DNA from: Clostridiales bacterium
Lineage (GTDB): Bacteria; Bacillota; Clostridia; Monoglobales; WRBX01
Length of the DNA stretch: 64,000 nt
Assembly: GCA_031261985.1 (NCBI GenBank)
Contig: JAISIR010000007.1
Coordinates: 112,654 to 176,653, forward strand
Reading direction: 5' to 3'
Notes under the pieces: model-generated
Seen by the model: only the letters and a program-made list of their open reading frames with translations
Database searches by the model: none
What the model was told of the DNA's origin: nothing
Translations under genes and position numbers: made by a program
Shown here: piece after piece, positions 1-9,687 of the stretch
Numbering within the stretch: the first letter of the stretch is position 1
How the letters are laid out: each line of letters begins with the position of its first letter

Positions 1-551
1 CCGACAAAGTTTAAGTTGTATGTAGCGCCAAAATCGATAACAGTGGGGAATTCAGAGTAGTATTTAATTTTGTCGTCTGATGTTGATGGAGGTTGGTTAA
101 TAGGGGTATTATCGATTGGATTGATATTGGTGGTGGAAATATAAACACTTTGTGTGACGTCGATCCAGTTGACGGTTAGACCTAAAAATTCGCTGATATA
201 TCGGATAGGAACAAGGGTTCTGCCATTTAGCTCGAAAGGCGCGACGTCTATAGTTTTTACCAGCGAATTTACCGATACAGTGGGCTTGTTAAGTGTAAAA
301 ATGATTGTGTTGCTATCTGTGGTTATAGTCACTTGTTCGCCAGCAGAGTTATCGGAATACCCTACCTGTGCGCCATAAGTTTCGGCTATTTTACGCAAAG
401 GAACAAAGACGCGATTGTCTTTTTCGATGGGAGGTTGGTCGAATGATAAAAGCTTGCCGTTAAAAAACACATCGATATTATTTGATGCGTGAGCGGTTAG
501 AGGCGCGACTATAAGAACAAAGATTATTGCGAAAATCGATAGCTTTTTCAT
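1..551 (-). CDS. Copper amine oxidase N-terminal (stalk) domain protein, secreted; truncated at window edge
   Basis: Reverse-strand translation from ATG at 551: MKKLSIFAIIFVLIVAPLTAHASNNIDVFFNGKLLSFDQPPIEKDNRVFVPLRKIAETYGAQVGYSDN...; signal peptide plus 'NRVFVPLRKIAE' and 'NGRTLVPIRYISEFLGLTVNW' stalk-domain repeats. Not in the ORF track because it runs off the edge. Confidence 0.85.
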   Translation of the reverse strand, partial: MKKLSIFAIIFVLIVAPLTAHASNNIDVFFNGKLLSFDQPPIEKDNRVFVPLRKIAETYGAQVGYSDNSAGEQVTITTDSNTIIFTLNKPTVSVNSLVKTIDVAPFELNGRTLVPIRYISEFLGLTVNWIDVTQSVYISTTNINPIDNTPINQPPSTSDDKIKYYSEFPTVIDFGATYNLNFV

Positions 552-600
552 AAAAGCATGCTCCTTATAAAGTGTTTTATCAAGATAAACAAGTAAAAAC

Positions 601-645
601 AAAGACTACTTTTTTTAGAACAAGTTCTTTCAAAAAGTAGTCTTT
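601..645 (-). terminator. Terminator downstream of rplL
   Basis: AAAGACTACTTTTT ... AAAAAGTAGTCTTT perfect inverted repeat with T-rich flank just after the rplL stop. Confidence 0.75.
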
Positions 646-660
646 AGCATTATTAATTAA

Positions 661-1041
661 TTATTGTAATTCTGCGGTTGCGCCTGCTTCAGCAAGTTTC
701 TTTTGCATTTCTTCTGCATCTGCTTTTGCAACGCCTTCTTTTAAAGTTTTAGGCGCTCCATCTACTAAGTCTTTAGCTTCTTTTAAGCCTAGGCCTGTAA
801 TTTCGCGTACAACTTTGATAACTTTAATCTTCTCGCCGCCTGCTTCTTTAAGCACAACGTTGAACTCAGATTTCTCGGCACCGGCATCGCCTGCGCCACC
901 TGCTGCTGGAGCTGCTGCAACGGCTACAGGAGCGGCTGCGCTAACGCCAAATTCTTCTTCTAAAGCTTTAACTAATTCTGATAATTCTAAAACTGTAAGT
1001 GCTTTAACACTTTCCATAACTTTTTCTACATTTGAAGGCAT
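661..1041 (-). CDS. rplL: 50S ribosomal protein L7/L12
   Basis: [33 protein letters not shown]...[49 protein letters not shown]. Confidence 0.98.
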   Translation of the reverse strand: MPSNVEKVMESVKALTVLELSELVKALEEEFGVSAAAPVAVAAAPAAGGAGDAGAEKSEFNVVLKEAGGEKIKVIKVVREITGLGLKEAKDLVDGAPKTLKEGVAKADAEEMQKKLAEAGATAELQ

Positions 1042-1137
1042 GATATGACTTCTCCTTTTTTTTATTATTAATTTAGTAATAGGTTTTTAAAATTAGCCAC
1101 GGCAACCTATAATAAACCGTGTATTATGCTGCTTGAT

Positions 1138-1680
1138 TTAAGCGGCACTTTGTTTTTGAGCAATTGCATTTAGTACACGCGCTAGCCCTGATAGGTTGGC
1201 GTTTAGTACATTGGCTAGACCAGAAATTGGGCTGTTTAAGCCGCGTAATACCTGACCGATAAGCACCTCTTTTGGTGGTAGCTCGGCGATTTTTTTAATG
1301 GTTGCGCCGTCTACAACTTTACCTTCGATAAAGCCTGCTTTAATCTCGATACATTCGTTTTCTTTAGCAAAATCGCACATTACTTTTGCAGGGGCGATAA
1401 TATCATCGCTACTTGTAGCAATAGATGTAGGACCTTCTAATTGAGAATCTAGCTCGGTTAAGCCGGTATTGTTAATGGCAAAACGCAACATTGTGTTTTT
1501 CTCGATAGAATAGTTAACGCCACGCGCGCGTGCGCTGCTACGAAGTTTGGTATCATCCTCGACATTTATGCCGCGATAATTTACCAATACACCACAAACA
1601 GCCTCGCTTAGGCGTTTGGTTAATTCGTCTACCTTAAGCTTTTTTTGTTCTAAAACTTGCTTGCTTGGCAATAGTTTCAC
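1138..1680 (-). CDS. rplJ: 50S ribosomal protein L10
   Basis: L10-like sequence (NYRGINVEDDTKLR..., NTMLRFAINNTG, GPTSIATSSDD), directly upstream of rplL. Confidence 0.95.
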   Translation of the reverse strand: MKLLPSKQVLEQKKLKVDELTKRLSEAVCGVLVNYRGINVEDDTKLRSSARARGVNYSIEKNTMLRFAINNTGLTELDSQLEGPTSIATSSDDIIAPAKVMCDFAKENECIEIKAGFIEGKVVDGATIKKIAELPPKEVLIGQVLRGLNSPISGLANVLNANLSGLARVLNAIAQKQSAA

Positions 1681-1849
1681 CTCGGTTCGGTTTGGAGTTT
1701 GCTAGAAGTTTTTTAATCGCAATGGAGGGAATGGCGGATGGAATTAAAAAAACCTTCTGTTTTTTACTAGATAAAATAGATATCCATAGCAAAAAAAGAA
1801 AGTAAACTTGTAATATATTAAGCGCAAGCACGCTTTTTAATTTAAAGTT

Positions 1850-1925
1850 TGACTCCTCGGTAGGGTTTACAAATTTTCAAGGCAAAGCCTTATAAAAAAG
1901 ACCTACTGTCTATGGAACTTTAAAT
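1850..1925 (-). ncRNA. Ribosomal protein L10 leader (autoregulatory mRNA leader)
   Basis: Reverse complement has 'GTTCCATAGACAGTAGGTC...AAGGCTTTGCCTT...CCTACCGAGGAG', the typical Firmicutes L10 leader core, upstream of rplJ. Confidence 0.85.
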
Positions 1926-2030
1926 ATTATATCATAAGTGTGAGGGTTTGTCAATACTTTTAAGGGAAATAATTGAAAATGCGAGAAAAAAATTGAAAGT
2001 GCAACAAATATCAGTCGCACTTTTTATAAA

Positions 2031-2246
2031 TTAATAAGGTCTATCGTCACGTTTTTTAAACGAATCTTCTATTGCAATATCCCAAGCGTCTTTTTTAGGT
2101 TTCTCAGGCGCCCAACCGTCAAGCCCATATTCCGCGCCATCGGGGTTGCCATAGCGATTTACATTATAAGGCGAATTAGGGTCGGTAAATTCTGGACCTG
2201 CAAAGTTGCGTATTGCATGTAATTTAATAAGTGTAGATGTTCTCAT
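2031..2246 (-). CDS. Hypothetical protein (71 aa)
   Basis: AAGGGGAG ribosome-binding site before ATG; upstream TTGACA-17-TATACT promoter-like sequence on the minus strand. Confidence 0.6.
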   Translation of the reverse strand: MRTSTLIKLHAIRNFAGPEFTDPNSPYNVNRYGNPDGAEYGLDGWAPEKPKKDAWDIAIEDSFKKRDDRPY

Positions 2247-2376
2247 AAAGAACTCCCCTTTCTTTATTCTAGCTATTAATAACTAACTTGCGTGTAGTAT
2301 ATCAAAGTTTTTCAGGTTTGTCAAGCCCTACGAAAATTTAGTTGACAAAAATTTGTGCTTTGTATATAATATTAAT

Positions 2377-3246
2377 ATGGAAAATTCTATCAATAAAAAA
2401 GGGATATGGATTTCTATCATATCTATTATATTTAACACTTTGCTAAGTGTGGCTAAGGCGGTTGTGGGTGCCCTGACGGGTAGTTTTGCATTGATTGCCG
2501 ATGGTGTCCACTCGGCGAGTGATGTGGCGACGACGGTTATGGTGCTGATATCGCTTAAATTATCGAGTAAGCAGGCGGATTATGACCACCCTTATGGGCA
2601 TGAGAAGTATGAGCCTGTGGTAGGTGTTATTTTAGCCACCGTTTTAGCGATGGTAAGCCTAGATTTAGCAATAGAGAGCGTTGCTAAATTTGTTCATCAT
2701 GATGTAATTGTAATGACTAATATGGCTGTAATTGTGACGGTTTGCTCGATTGTTTTTAAGTTTTTATTATATTTTGTGACCTATATAATTGGCAAGCGTG
2801 CAAAAAGCACAGCGCTAATTGCCGATGCGTATCATCATTTATCGGATAGTATATCTTCGATTGCGGTATTAGGCGGATTAATTGGGGTTATGTATGGTGT
2901 GCCATGGCTTGAGCCCGTGGCAGCGTTAGTGGTGTGTGTGGTATTGTTTAAAGTGGCGGCGGATATATTTGTGATGTCTCGCGACCAGATAATAGACAAG
3001 GCGGCGCCAGAGGCGATTTTGCGTGAAATTATTGATATAGCTGAGGCGCAAAGTGGAGTGGGGCGCGTGGATAGGCTTAGGACGAGGCGGCATGCTAATA
3101 GTTATTATGCAGATTTAGAGATAGCGGTTGAGCCTAGTGTATCGTTAGAGAAGGCGCATGCGACCGCTGAACGAGTGCATAGGGCGGTAGAGAATAATGT
3201 TGAGGGTGTAAAACATTGCATGGTGCATGTGAACCCTAAATATTAG
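2377..3246 (+). CDS. Cation diffusion facilitator family transporter
   Basis: SFALIADGVHSASDVATTVMVLISLKLSSKQADYDHPYGHEKYEPVV and ALIADAYHHLSDSISSIAV typical of CDF. Start revised to ATG 2377 because TATAAT lies at 2365-2370. Confidence 0.93.
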   Translation: MENSINKKGIWISIISIIFNTLLSVAKAVVGALTGSFALIADGVHSASDVATTVMVLISLKLSSKQADYDHPYGHEKYEPVVGVILATVLAMVSLDLAIESVAKFVHHDVIVMTNMAVIVTVCSIVFKFLLYFVTYIIGKRAKSTALIADAYHHLSDSISSIAVLGGLIGVMYGVPWLEPVAALVVCVVLFKVAADIFVMSRDQIIDKAAPEAILREIIDIAEAQSGVGRVDRLRTRRHANSYYADLEIAVEPSVSLEKAHATAERVHRAVENNVEGVKHCMVHVNPKY

Positions 3247-3308
3247 TGACTCTAAAATTTGCTAAAACGCGATTGAAATTACAAATTCATAGAAGTGGGT
3301 AGGAACTT

Positions 3309-4376
3309 ATGATAAAAGTTGGAATAATCGGGGCGAACGGGTACACAGGCGCGGAATTGCTTAGGATTTTGTGTAATCATGCAGGGGCAGAAGTTGTAAT
3401 GGTGACCTCGCGAAAATATGAAGGCGTGATGGTTAGTGATGTTTTTGGCAGCCTAATTAATAAGTGTGCGCTAAAGTTTGAGGCGATGGATATTGCCAAG
3501 GTTTCGCAAAAATGTGATGTTGTATTCACGGCGTTGCCGCATGGAGTTTCGATGAAAGTGGTTCCGCAATTGATTGAGGCGGGGCTTAAGGTTATTGATT
3601 TAAGCGGGGATTTTAGGTATAAGGATTATAATGTTTACGAAAAATGGTATGGGCTTGAGCATGTATCGCGTGAGTTGCTAGAAAAATCGGTGTATGGGTT
3701 ATGCGAGATTAATCGTGAGCAAATAAAGAATGCGCAATTAATAGGCAACCCGGGGTGCTATACCACTTGCTCGATAATGGCTTTAGCGCCGATGATAGCG
3801 CGCGGGGTAATCAAACGTGAGGGTATTGTGATTGATGCGAAATCGGGCGTGACAGGTGCGGGCAGGGTAGAGGATATTGCGTATAATTTTAACGAAGTTT
3901 TGGGCAACATGCTCTCGTACAAAGCGGGCGTGCATAGGCATGTAAGCGAGATAGAAGAGCAAATTAGTTATGCCGCAGGGGCGGATAATGCAGATAGTAT
4001 TAAGCTAATGTTTGCGCCGCATTTAGTGCCGATGAAGCGCGGGATTTTTGCTACTATCTATGCAGATTTAAGTGATTCTGCCCTGCAAAATGGGTTAACG
4101 GTCGATGATATTTTAGAGGAATATCGGAAGTATTATATCGGGAGTAAATTTGTAAGAGTGTACCCAAAAGGGCGGTTGCCGCAGGTGCATAATGTTGTTG
4201 GAACTAACTGTTTTGATGTAGGCGTAGTAAAAGATGAGCGGTTAGGGAAGCTTGTGATTATTGCGTGTATAGATAATCTTGTTAAAGGGGCGGCAGGGCA
4301 GGCGGTGCAAAACATGAACCTGATGTATAATTTAGAGGAATCTACAGGGTTAGAGAGTGTTGGGCTATATGTATAA
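3309..4376 (+). CDS. argC: N-acetyl-gamma-glutamyl-phosphate reductase
   Basis: VGIIGANGYTGAELLRIL, ALPHGVS, IGNPGCYTTCSIMAL, MKRGIFATIYA. Confidence 0.96.
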   Translation: MIKVGIIGANGYTGAELLRILCNHAGAEVVMVTSRKYEGVMVSDVFGSLINKCALKFEAMDIAKVSQKCDVVFTALPHGVSMKVVPQLIEAGLKVIDLSGDFRYKDYNVYEKWYGLEHVSRELLEKSVYGLCEINREQIKNAQLIGNPGCYTTCSIMALAPMIARGVIKREGIVIDAKSGVTGAGRVEDIAYNFNEVLGNMLSYKAGVHRHVSEIEEQISYAAGADNADSIKLMFAPHLVPMKRGIFATIYADLSDSALQNGLTVDDILEEYRKYYIGSKFVRVYPKGRLPQVHNVVGTNCFDVGVVKDERLGKLVIIACIDNLVKGAAGQAVQNMNLMYNLEESTGLESVGLYV

Positions 4377-5265
4377 TGGGTTTAATCGGTTTAAAAACGC
4401 CTTAATAGTGTTTTATATTGCATTTGCCTTGGCTAGCTGCTATAATTTAGCGCAGACGATATTGCATCAAGGCGAGGCTGTAGCTACCTTTATTGATGTT
4501 GGGCAGGGCGATAGCGAGATGATTACCACACCCCAGGGCAGGCGTGTGCTAATAGATAGCGGCAATGACGATTCGACCGCGAGTAATGAGGCAAGCGTGA
4601 TTAAGTATTTGCGTGCTAATGGTATAAATAAGGTAGATGTGGCGACGATATCGCATTATGACGGTGACCATGCAGGCGGTATGAAGTTTGTTGTGTACGA
4701 GTTTGATGTGGAGTTGCTTATTTTGCCGATGCCTATAACTGATGATGATTTTGCCATGCGCGATGAGATTTTGGCTAGTACGCAGCCGCAGACTAAAGTA
4801 GTATATGTTAAAGGCGAGGGTGAGCAGCTTAAAATTGGTGATGAGTTTATTGCCGAGGTTTTGCGGTGCAATGTTAATGCTAAAGATGATAATGAGCGGT
4901 CGATAGTGTTAAAGGCGACATGTTTTGATACTAAAATGATGTTCACGGGCGATATGGGTATAGATGCGGAAAGTGATATGCTAGGCGAATATGCTTCGGA
5001 AGTGTTAGATGTGGATATTGCTAAAGTGGCGCATCATGGGTCGAAATATTCTAGCTCGTTAGAGTTTTACGAGGCTATGACGCCGCAATATGCGGTTATA
5101 GAAGTTGGGAGTAATATGTATGGGCATCCAACAGTTGAGGCGATGGATAGGATAAAGGCATCGGGTGCTGAAGTTTTAACGACGAAGGATAAAGGCTCGA
5201 TAAATTTTTACATAGATAAAGGTGAGTATAGATATGACGATAAAACAATTAAAAACTCAATTTAA
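4369..5265 (+). CDS. ComEC/Rec2-like metallo-beta-lactamase domain protein
   Basis: ATFIDVGQGDSEMITTPQGRRVLIDSGN, ISHYDGDHAGGM, MFTGDMG, AKVAHHGSKYSSS. Confidence 0.9.
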   Translation: MYNGFNRFKNALIVFYIAFALASCYNLAQTILHQGEAVATFIDVGQGDSEMITTPQGRRVLIDSGNDDSTASNEASVIKYLRANGINKVDVATISHYDGDHAGGMKFVVYEFDVELLILPMPITDDDFAMRDEILASTQPQTKVVYVKGEGEQLKIGDEFIAEVLRCNVNAKDDNERSIVLKATCFDTKMMFTGDMGIDAESDMLGEYASEVLDVDIAKVAHHGSKYSSSLEFYEAMTPQYAVIEVGSNMYGHPTVEAMDRIKASGAEVLTTKDKGSINFYIDKGEYRYDDKTIKNSI

Positions 5266-6214
5266 AGAAGGTGTTTTTGCCAAGCTTTATCTGTTTGTAG
5301 GTGAAGAGGATTTTTTAATTGAAAGCTATGTTAAAACTCTAAAGACTTCGTTAGTAGATGATAGTTTTGAGATGTTTAATTATGTTGAGTTTGAAGGTGG
5401 CGTAGACTTGGCATTAGTTAAAGATGAGATAAATCAATATCCGCAGATGAGTGATAAAAAGGTGATTGTTTTAAAAAACAGCGGGCTAATTGGGAAGCGC
5501 AACAAGCAGGTGGAAGAGATGATAGAGGCGATTCCTGAATATGCGTGCGTTGTGTTTATCGAGCCGAGTATAACTAAAGTAAGCAAGCCGATATTGAAAA
5601 TAATCGAGGGGATAGGCGAGGTAGTTGAGTTTGGCAGGCAGGGCGTTGCTGACTTGCGCAAGTGGGTGGCGATTAAGCTAAATGGCTCTGCTAAGAAGAT
5701 GAGTGAAGATGACATAAATTATATGATAGAGGTGTGCGATAAAAGTTTGCAGCGGCTTAATACCGAGCTGGAAAAGCTAATCAGCGCAAGCGAGGGGGAG
5801 GTAATAGAGCGGGCGGTTATAAATAGTTTGGTAAGTGTATCGCCCGAGTATAAAATGTTTGTGTTTATCGATAGGCTATTAGATGGTGATGGCGACTATG
5901 TATATAAGGCGATTGCTGACTTTAAAACGGCGCGAGAGCCAGCGGTGGTGATAATATCTAACATATATTTACAGGTGGCATCGCTTGTAATGGTAAAGCG
6001 GTTGATGGCGTGCGGAGTGGGTAGTATAGGCGACTATTTTGCGCCGAACAGAAGATTTTTGGCAGGCAAGTTGGCTAAATGTGCGTCGCGTTATGATATT
6101 AAGAAGCTAGAAAAAGTTGAAGCGCATAGTTTTGAGTATGATTATAAGATAAAAAGCGGCAGGATAGATGAGTGGGCGGCGTTGGAGATAATTATGGCGG
6201 AGATGCTTGCTTAA
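5234..6214 (+). CDS. holA: DNA polymerase III subunit delta
   Basis: MTIKQLKTQFKEGVFAKLYLFVGEEDFLIESYVK; HolA length and pattern. Confidence 0.88.
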   Translation: MTIKQLKTQFKEGVFAKLYLFVGEEDFLIESYVKTLKTSLVDDSFEMFNYVEFEGGVDLALVKDEINQYPQMSDKKVIVLKNSGLIGKRNKQVEEMIEAIPEYACVVFIEPSITKVSKPILKIIEGIGEVVEFGRQGVADLRKWVAIKLNGSAKKMSEDDINYMIEVCDKSLQRLNTELEKLISASEGEVIERAVINSLVSVSPEYKMFVFIDRLLDGDGDYVYKAIADFKTAREPAVVIISNIYLQVASLVMVKRLMACGVGSIGDYFAPNRRFLAGKLAKCASRYDIKKLEKVEAHSFEYDYKIKSGRIDEWAALEIIMAEMLA

Positions 6215-6281
6215 TTGTATTGCATATCCCGCCTTATAAACGCATATACATTAACAACAATTGTAAAAGGGGTTTTTGTAT

Positions 6282-6947
6282 ATGCAAAGGATAATTTTTA
6301 GTTCCGTGGTAGCAATAATTGCTATAGTTGGTTTGATTGTAATTGCCAATTATAGTGGAGCTACGACGGCTTTTAATAGTGGAGCAGGGGGCATAAGTGT
6401 TGTAGGTGGCGCATCTGGTGCTAATTTTAATAGCGTGGCGCAGGATAAAACGCCCATTAAAGGTGATGCGCAATATTCTTTGGCGAGTGCTAAACAATGG
6501 GCGGTGGCGCGTGGGGCGACGGATAGGTTTATCGCGGCGGCGGATATATATTGGGAAATAGGTAAGATGATGGGGCTGCGCCCGGATGTTATGTATGCGC
6601 AGGCGGCAAAAGAGACAGCTTTTGGGAATTACACCGGGAACGTGCGCGAGGATATGAATAATTTTGCCGGGATAAAAACGGCGACGGCAGCGGGCGATAA
6701 AACGTCTGACCATGAAACTTTTGCGTCGGTGCGAGATGGGATTATGGCGCATTATAATCACATGGGTGCGTATGTAGGGGTTGCGCCTGTGGGGGAAGTG
6801 CATGAGAGGTATTATAGTGTAATGACGACGGCGTGGGCAGGGAGCATTAGGTATGTAGAAGAGTTAGGTGGCAAGTGGGCACCAGCGGAGGATTATGGGA
6901 TAAGTGTGGTGAGGGATTATCTAATGACCATGGACGAGGCGAAGTAA
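6282..6947 (+). CDS. Glucosaminidase-domain / peptidoglycan hydrolase-like protein
   Basis: N-terminal TM; MGLRPDVMYAQAAKETAFGNYTGNVREDMNNFAGIKTATAAGDKTSDHETFASVRDGIMAHYNHM. Confidence 0.75.
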   Translation: MQRIIFSSVVAIIAIVGLIVIANYSGATTAFNSGAGGISVVGGASGANFNSVAQDKTPIKGDAQYSLASAKQWAVARGATDRFIAAADIYWEIGKMMGLRPDVMYAQAAKETAFGNYTGNVREDMNNFAGIKTATAAGDKTSDHETFASVRDGIMAHYNHMGAYVGVAPVGEVHERYYSVMTTAWAGSIRYVEELGGKWAPAEDYGISVVRDYLMTMDEAK

Positions 6948-7190
6948 TGTTTGGCGCGCCTCTAGAATTTGCAACCGCCAATTAAAGAGGCTAGTCGGCA
7001 TTAGTTCATCCGCTGCGCCGCTAGCCCTTACTTGTGTCCTAATCCCGCAAAAAAGATTTTTTTGCGGAATTTTAATCACAAACAAGTAAAATTGGTTTTG
7101 TATTGCTTTTGTTAAATCTGTGTTAAGAATTGCTTTAAAACCTTGATTTTTTCTTTTAAATATGGTATAATCTTTATAGGTGACGGAAAA

Positions 7191-8144
7191 ATGACCGATA
7201 ATAAAGATTATAAAAGCAGAATAAGCGCGATAGAATTTGAAATAGCAATTAACGAGCTAGGCGCATACAACCCAAGCGGGCGCAAGGGTTTTGTTGTGGT
7301 TCACGAGGTTAATGGATTAAAGATATGGCACGATAGACAAAATAGTTGTGTATATACACAATCGGGCGGTAAAATGATGCGATACACTAGCTTAAAGAAG
7401 TTTGTGGGTAAAGTTTTAGAGAATCGATTTAAAAAGAATAATAAAAGCAGGATGCGCGCTTCGATTGTGAGTGATATCAGTTTTTTGAGGAAGAAAGATG
7501 CGATAGTAAACAAGGTAATAAACCAAACTATAACTGCGTGTGATTTGCGGAATATCAGCCATGAGATGGATAAGTACGAAGTAGAGTCTTTAAAACAACG
7601 GAATGATTTAGCGCGTAATGTTTCACAGCTAACAAAAGAGTTTGATGAAGCGGTTAATCCATTTGAAAACATTGAAGGCGCGTTAGAGAAACCTGCTAAA
7701 TGGGACGTTGGGCTTAAGTTTTTTGCGGATATTCAAGAAATGGGTAATAATTATGGTGTTACAATGGATATTGACAATGGTGCGTCGAGAGTTATGCTAA
7801 AGGCGGGCAGCGAAAGTAAGCCGCTTAGTTATATGGTCGATTGGGTGGATAATGAGGCGCGCGCCGAGATAGAGCATTCGTACATTAAAAGTGAGGATAT
7901 GGGGAGTTATCGCGAGTTTTTAAAAATGACGAAGCACGACATTGTTAGTGGTAGTTGCATGATTAATTTGTATTATGATATGTATGATGGCAAAATGTGG
8001 GGTACGTTAAATGGCGAAAGTGCAACTGCGATTGAGCCTTTGCGGATATCCGATGCTATAGGTGACATGCTAAAAGAGGGGATAGCTAAGGCACAAAAAG
8101 CGGTCAGCGGGATAAAAAAGAGCACGCCTCAACTTATTAAGTAA
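7191..8144 (+). CDS. Hypothetical protein
   Basis: ORF with TATAAT at about 7167 and AGGTGA ribosome-binding site before ATG 7191; no family recognised. Confidence 0.6.
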   Translation: MTDNKDYKSRISAIEFEIAINELGAYNPSGRKGFVVVHEVNGLKIWHDRQNSCVYTQSGGKMMRYTSLKKFVGKVLENRFKKNNKSRMRASIVSDISFLRKKDAIVNKVINQTITACDLRNISHEMDKYEVESLKQRNDLARNVSQLTKEFDEAVNPFENIEGALEKPAKWDVGLKFFADIQEMGNNYGVTMDIDNGASRVMLKAGSESKPLSYMVDWVDNEARAEIEHSYIKSEDMGSYREFLKMTKHDIVSGSCMINLYYDMYDGKMWGTLNGESATAIEPLRISDAIGDMLKEGIAKAQKAVSGIKKSTPQLIK

Positions 8145-8154
8145 TATTTTGCTA

Positions 8155-8183
8155 TTGACATTTTAGTTTATTTTGGGTATAAT
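8155..8183 (+). promoter_or_regulatory. Promoter for the OLE-like RNA
   Basis: TTGACA (8155-8160), 17-bp spacer, TATAAT (8178-8183). Confidence 0.8.
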
Positions 8184-8189
8184 ATAAGT

Positions 8190-8995
8190 AGATAGTTATT
8201 TGTACTATAAAGTGTGGTGCAGTATTCTAGTCGGTTAATCTATTCCCTAAATGCGGGCCTAAAAATCCGCAAAAGGGCATATCGATGAAGTTCCTTGTGT
8301 TTCCTTTCTACGCCCAGTAGAGGGGTTATGCTGGGAGTTAAGGTTAGTGGGCTACTTGTAATGGCATACAAGGGCAAACCCACTTTCCGTGGAGACCTAA
8401 ACTTGTGCATTTGTAGCTTTGCCAGCGCAGATACAACTTGATTTTTGAGCTGTAGGCGGTTGGCGCAAAAAGTGATGAGTGTACGATTTAGGATGAAACC
8501 TACTTTGCGGCTCGCGCTGTGGGTAGTGTAGCCTGCCTTGAGTGGCTGTGCGGGATAGCGGATATTTATAGTTGGTTTTGTGCTTGCGCAAGCACTAAAG
8601 CTGGCTAACGCCGCTAGAAAGCATATCTGCAAAAGAGGATAAGGGATAGTTTTAACTGCCAAGGAAAACTTCTAGGCTGCTATTAATTTAATAATTGCAC
8701 ATGGGATTGCAGTATGGTCTAAGTGGTAATCCGAGCAAATACAGAGCAAAATTAATTGCTTGGGCGGATTTGTTTTTTCGCTTAAATAATAAGTTTTGCT
8801 GTTCTTACTCGCTTTAGAGTAAGACTAATTGGCGACACTGTATACGCTGGTTTAAAAGGAAACTTCCTCTTTGGCGACGAAGGGGCACTAGCGTGGGAAA
8901 TCCAGCCGGACCTAAAGCCATAAAGTTTACCATGTGCAAACCACACATCGCCTTTGGGCGGACATAACATGCATGCTCGACGTTGATTACATAGA
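8190..8995 (+). ncRNA. ole: OLE RNA (ornate, large, extremophilic) candidate
   Basis: About 800 nt between a consensus promoter and an OapA-like membrane protein gene with no plausible coding frame, many short complementary segments, and the neighbour order OLE-oapA-dxs-tlyA known for OLE loci. Exact ends not determinable here. Confidence 0.82.
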
Positions 8996-9009
8996 ATTAT
9001 TTTTAAAAT

Positions 9010-9633
9010 ATGATAGATTTACCAAAACTTATGGCTAAAACTAAAAAGCGAAAAATTAAAATAGCAACTAATAGTAATGTAAAAAGTAAGAGTGCAGGTT
9101 GGGTATGGAAGATAACCATTGCATCTTTTTTTCTATGCTTATTATTTAATTTATTTAGCGAGAGTACTATTTCTAAAATTCCGATGGAATATAGTTTAAT
9201 AGTGCTTGTTTTATTTATTGTAATAGGTGTTATGTTCGATTTAGTTGGTGTGGCCGTGACAGCGGCGGAGCAAGCACCTTTTCATTCGATGAATGCGCGC
9301 AAGATTAAAGGCGCGGCATCGGCTTTATTTTTGATTCGCAATAGTGATAGGGTGTCGAATATTTGTAGTGATGTAATTGGGGATATATGCAATATAATCT
9401 CGGGTAGTGGGGCGGCTTTGATAATTGCCGGAATAATGCAAAAATATAATGTGGATTCTATCTATATATCCGTGGCGTTTACCAGCATTGTGGCGTGTGT
9501 GACGATTGGCTCTAAGGCGGTGGGGAAGTCTATTGGGATATCGCGTAGTAACGAGATAGTATACCGAGTAGCTTTATGCTTGCCACCTAAGATGTTTAAG
9601 AATAAGACGCAAAAAGTGCGGAAGAAGCATTAA
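9010..9633 (+). CDS. oapA: OLE-associated membrane protein OapA-like
   Basis: 207-aa multi-TM basic protein with FDLVGVAVTAAEQAPFHSMNARKIKGAASALFLIRNSDRVSNICSDVIGDICNIISG, immediately downstream of the OLE candidate and upstream of dxs. Confidence 0.8.
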   Translation: MIDLPKLMAKTKKRKIKIATNSNVKSKSAGWVWKITIASFFLCLLFNLFSESTISKIPMEYSLIVLVLFIVIGVMFDLVGVAVTAAEQAPFHSMNARKIKGAASALFLIRNSDRVSNICSDVIGDICNIISGSGAALIIAGIMQKYNVDSIYISVAFTSIVACVTIGSKAVGKSIGISRSNEIVYRVALCLPPKMFKNKTQKVRKKH

Positions 9634-9687
9634 GTGAGCATTGGTACGATGTTGTTATAAAAGGGGAAAAAATGAGGTTTTATTAAG

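Noticed and set aside
1634-1831. 65-aa minus-strand ORF upstream of rplJ
   Set aside because: Overlaps the L10 leader/rplJ 5' region; no family resemblance.
6234-6803. 189-aa minus-strand ORF, Arg/His-rich
   Set aside because: Antisense to the glucosaminidase-like gene; composition is that of a shadow ORF.
8240-8970. Minus-strand ORFs 8240..8662, 8397..8591, 8782..8970
   Set aside because: Lie within the OLE RNA candidate, lack ribosome-binding sites and have no recognisable protein features.
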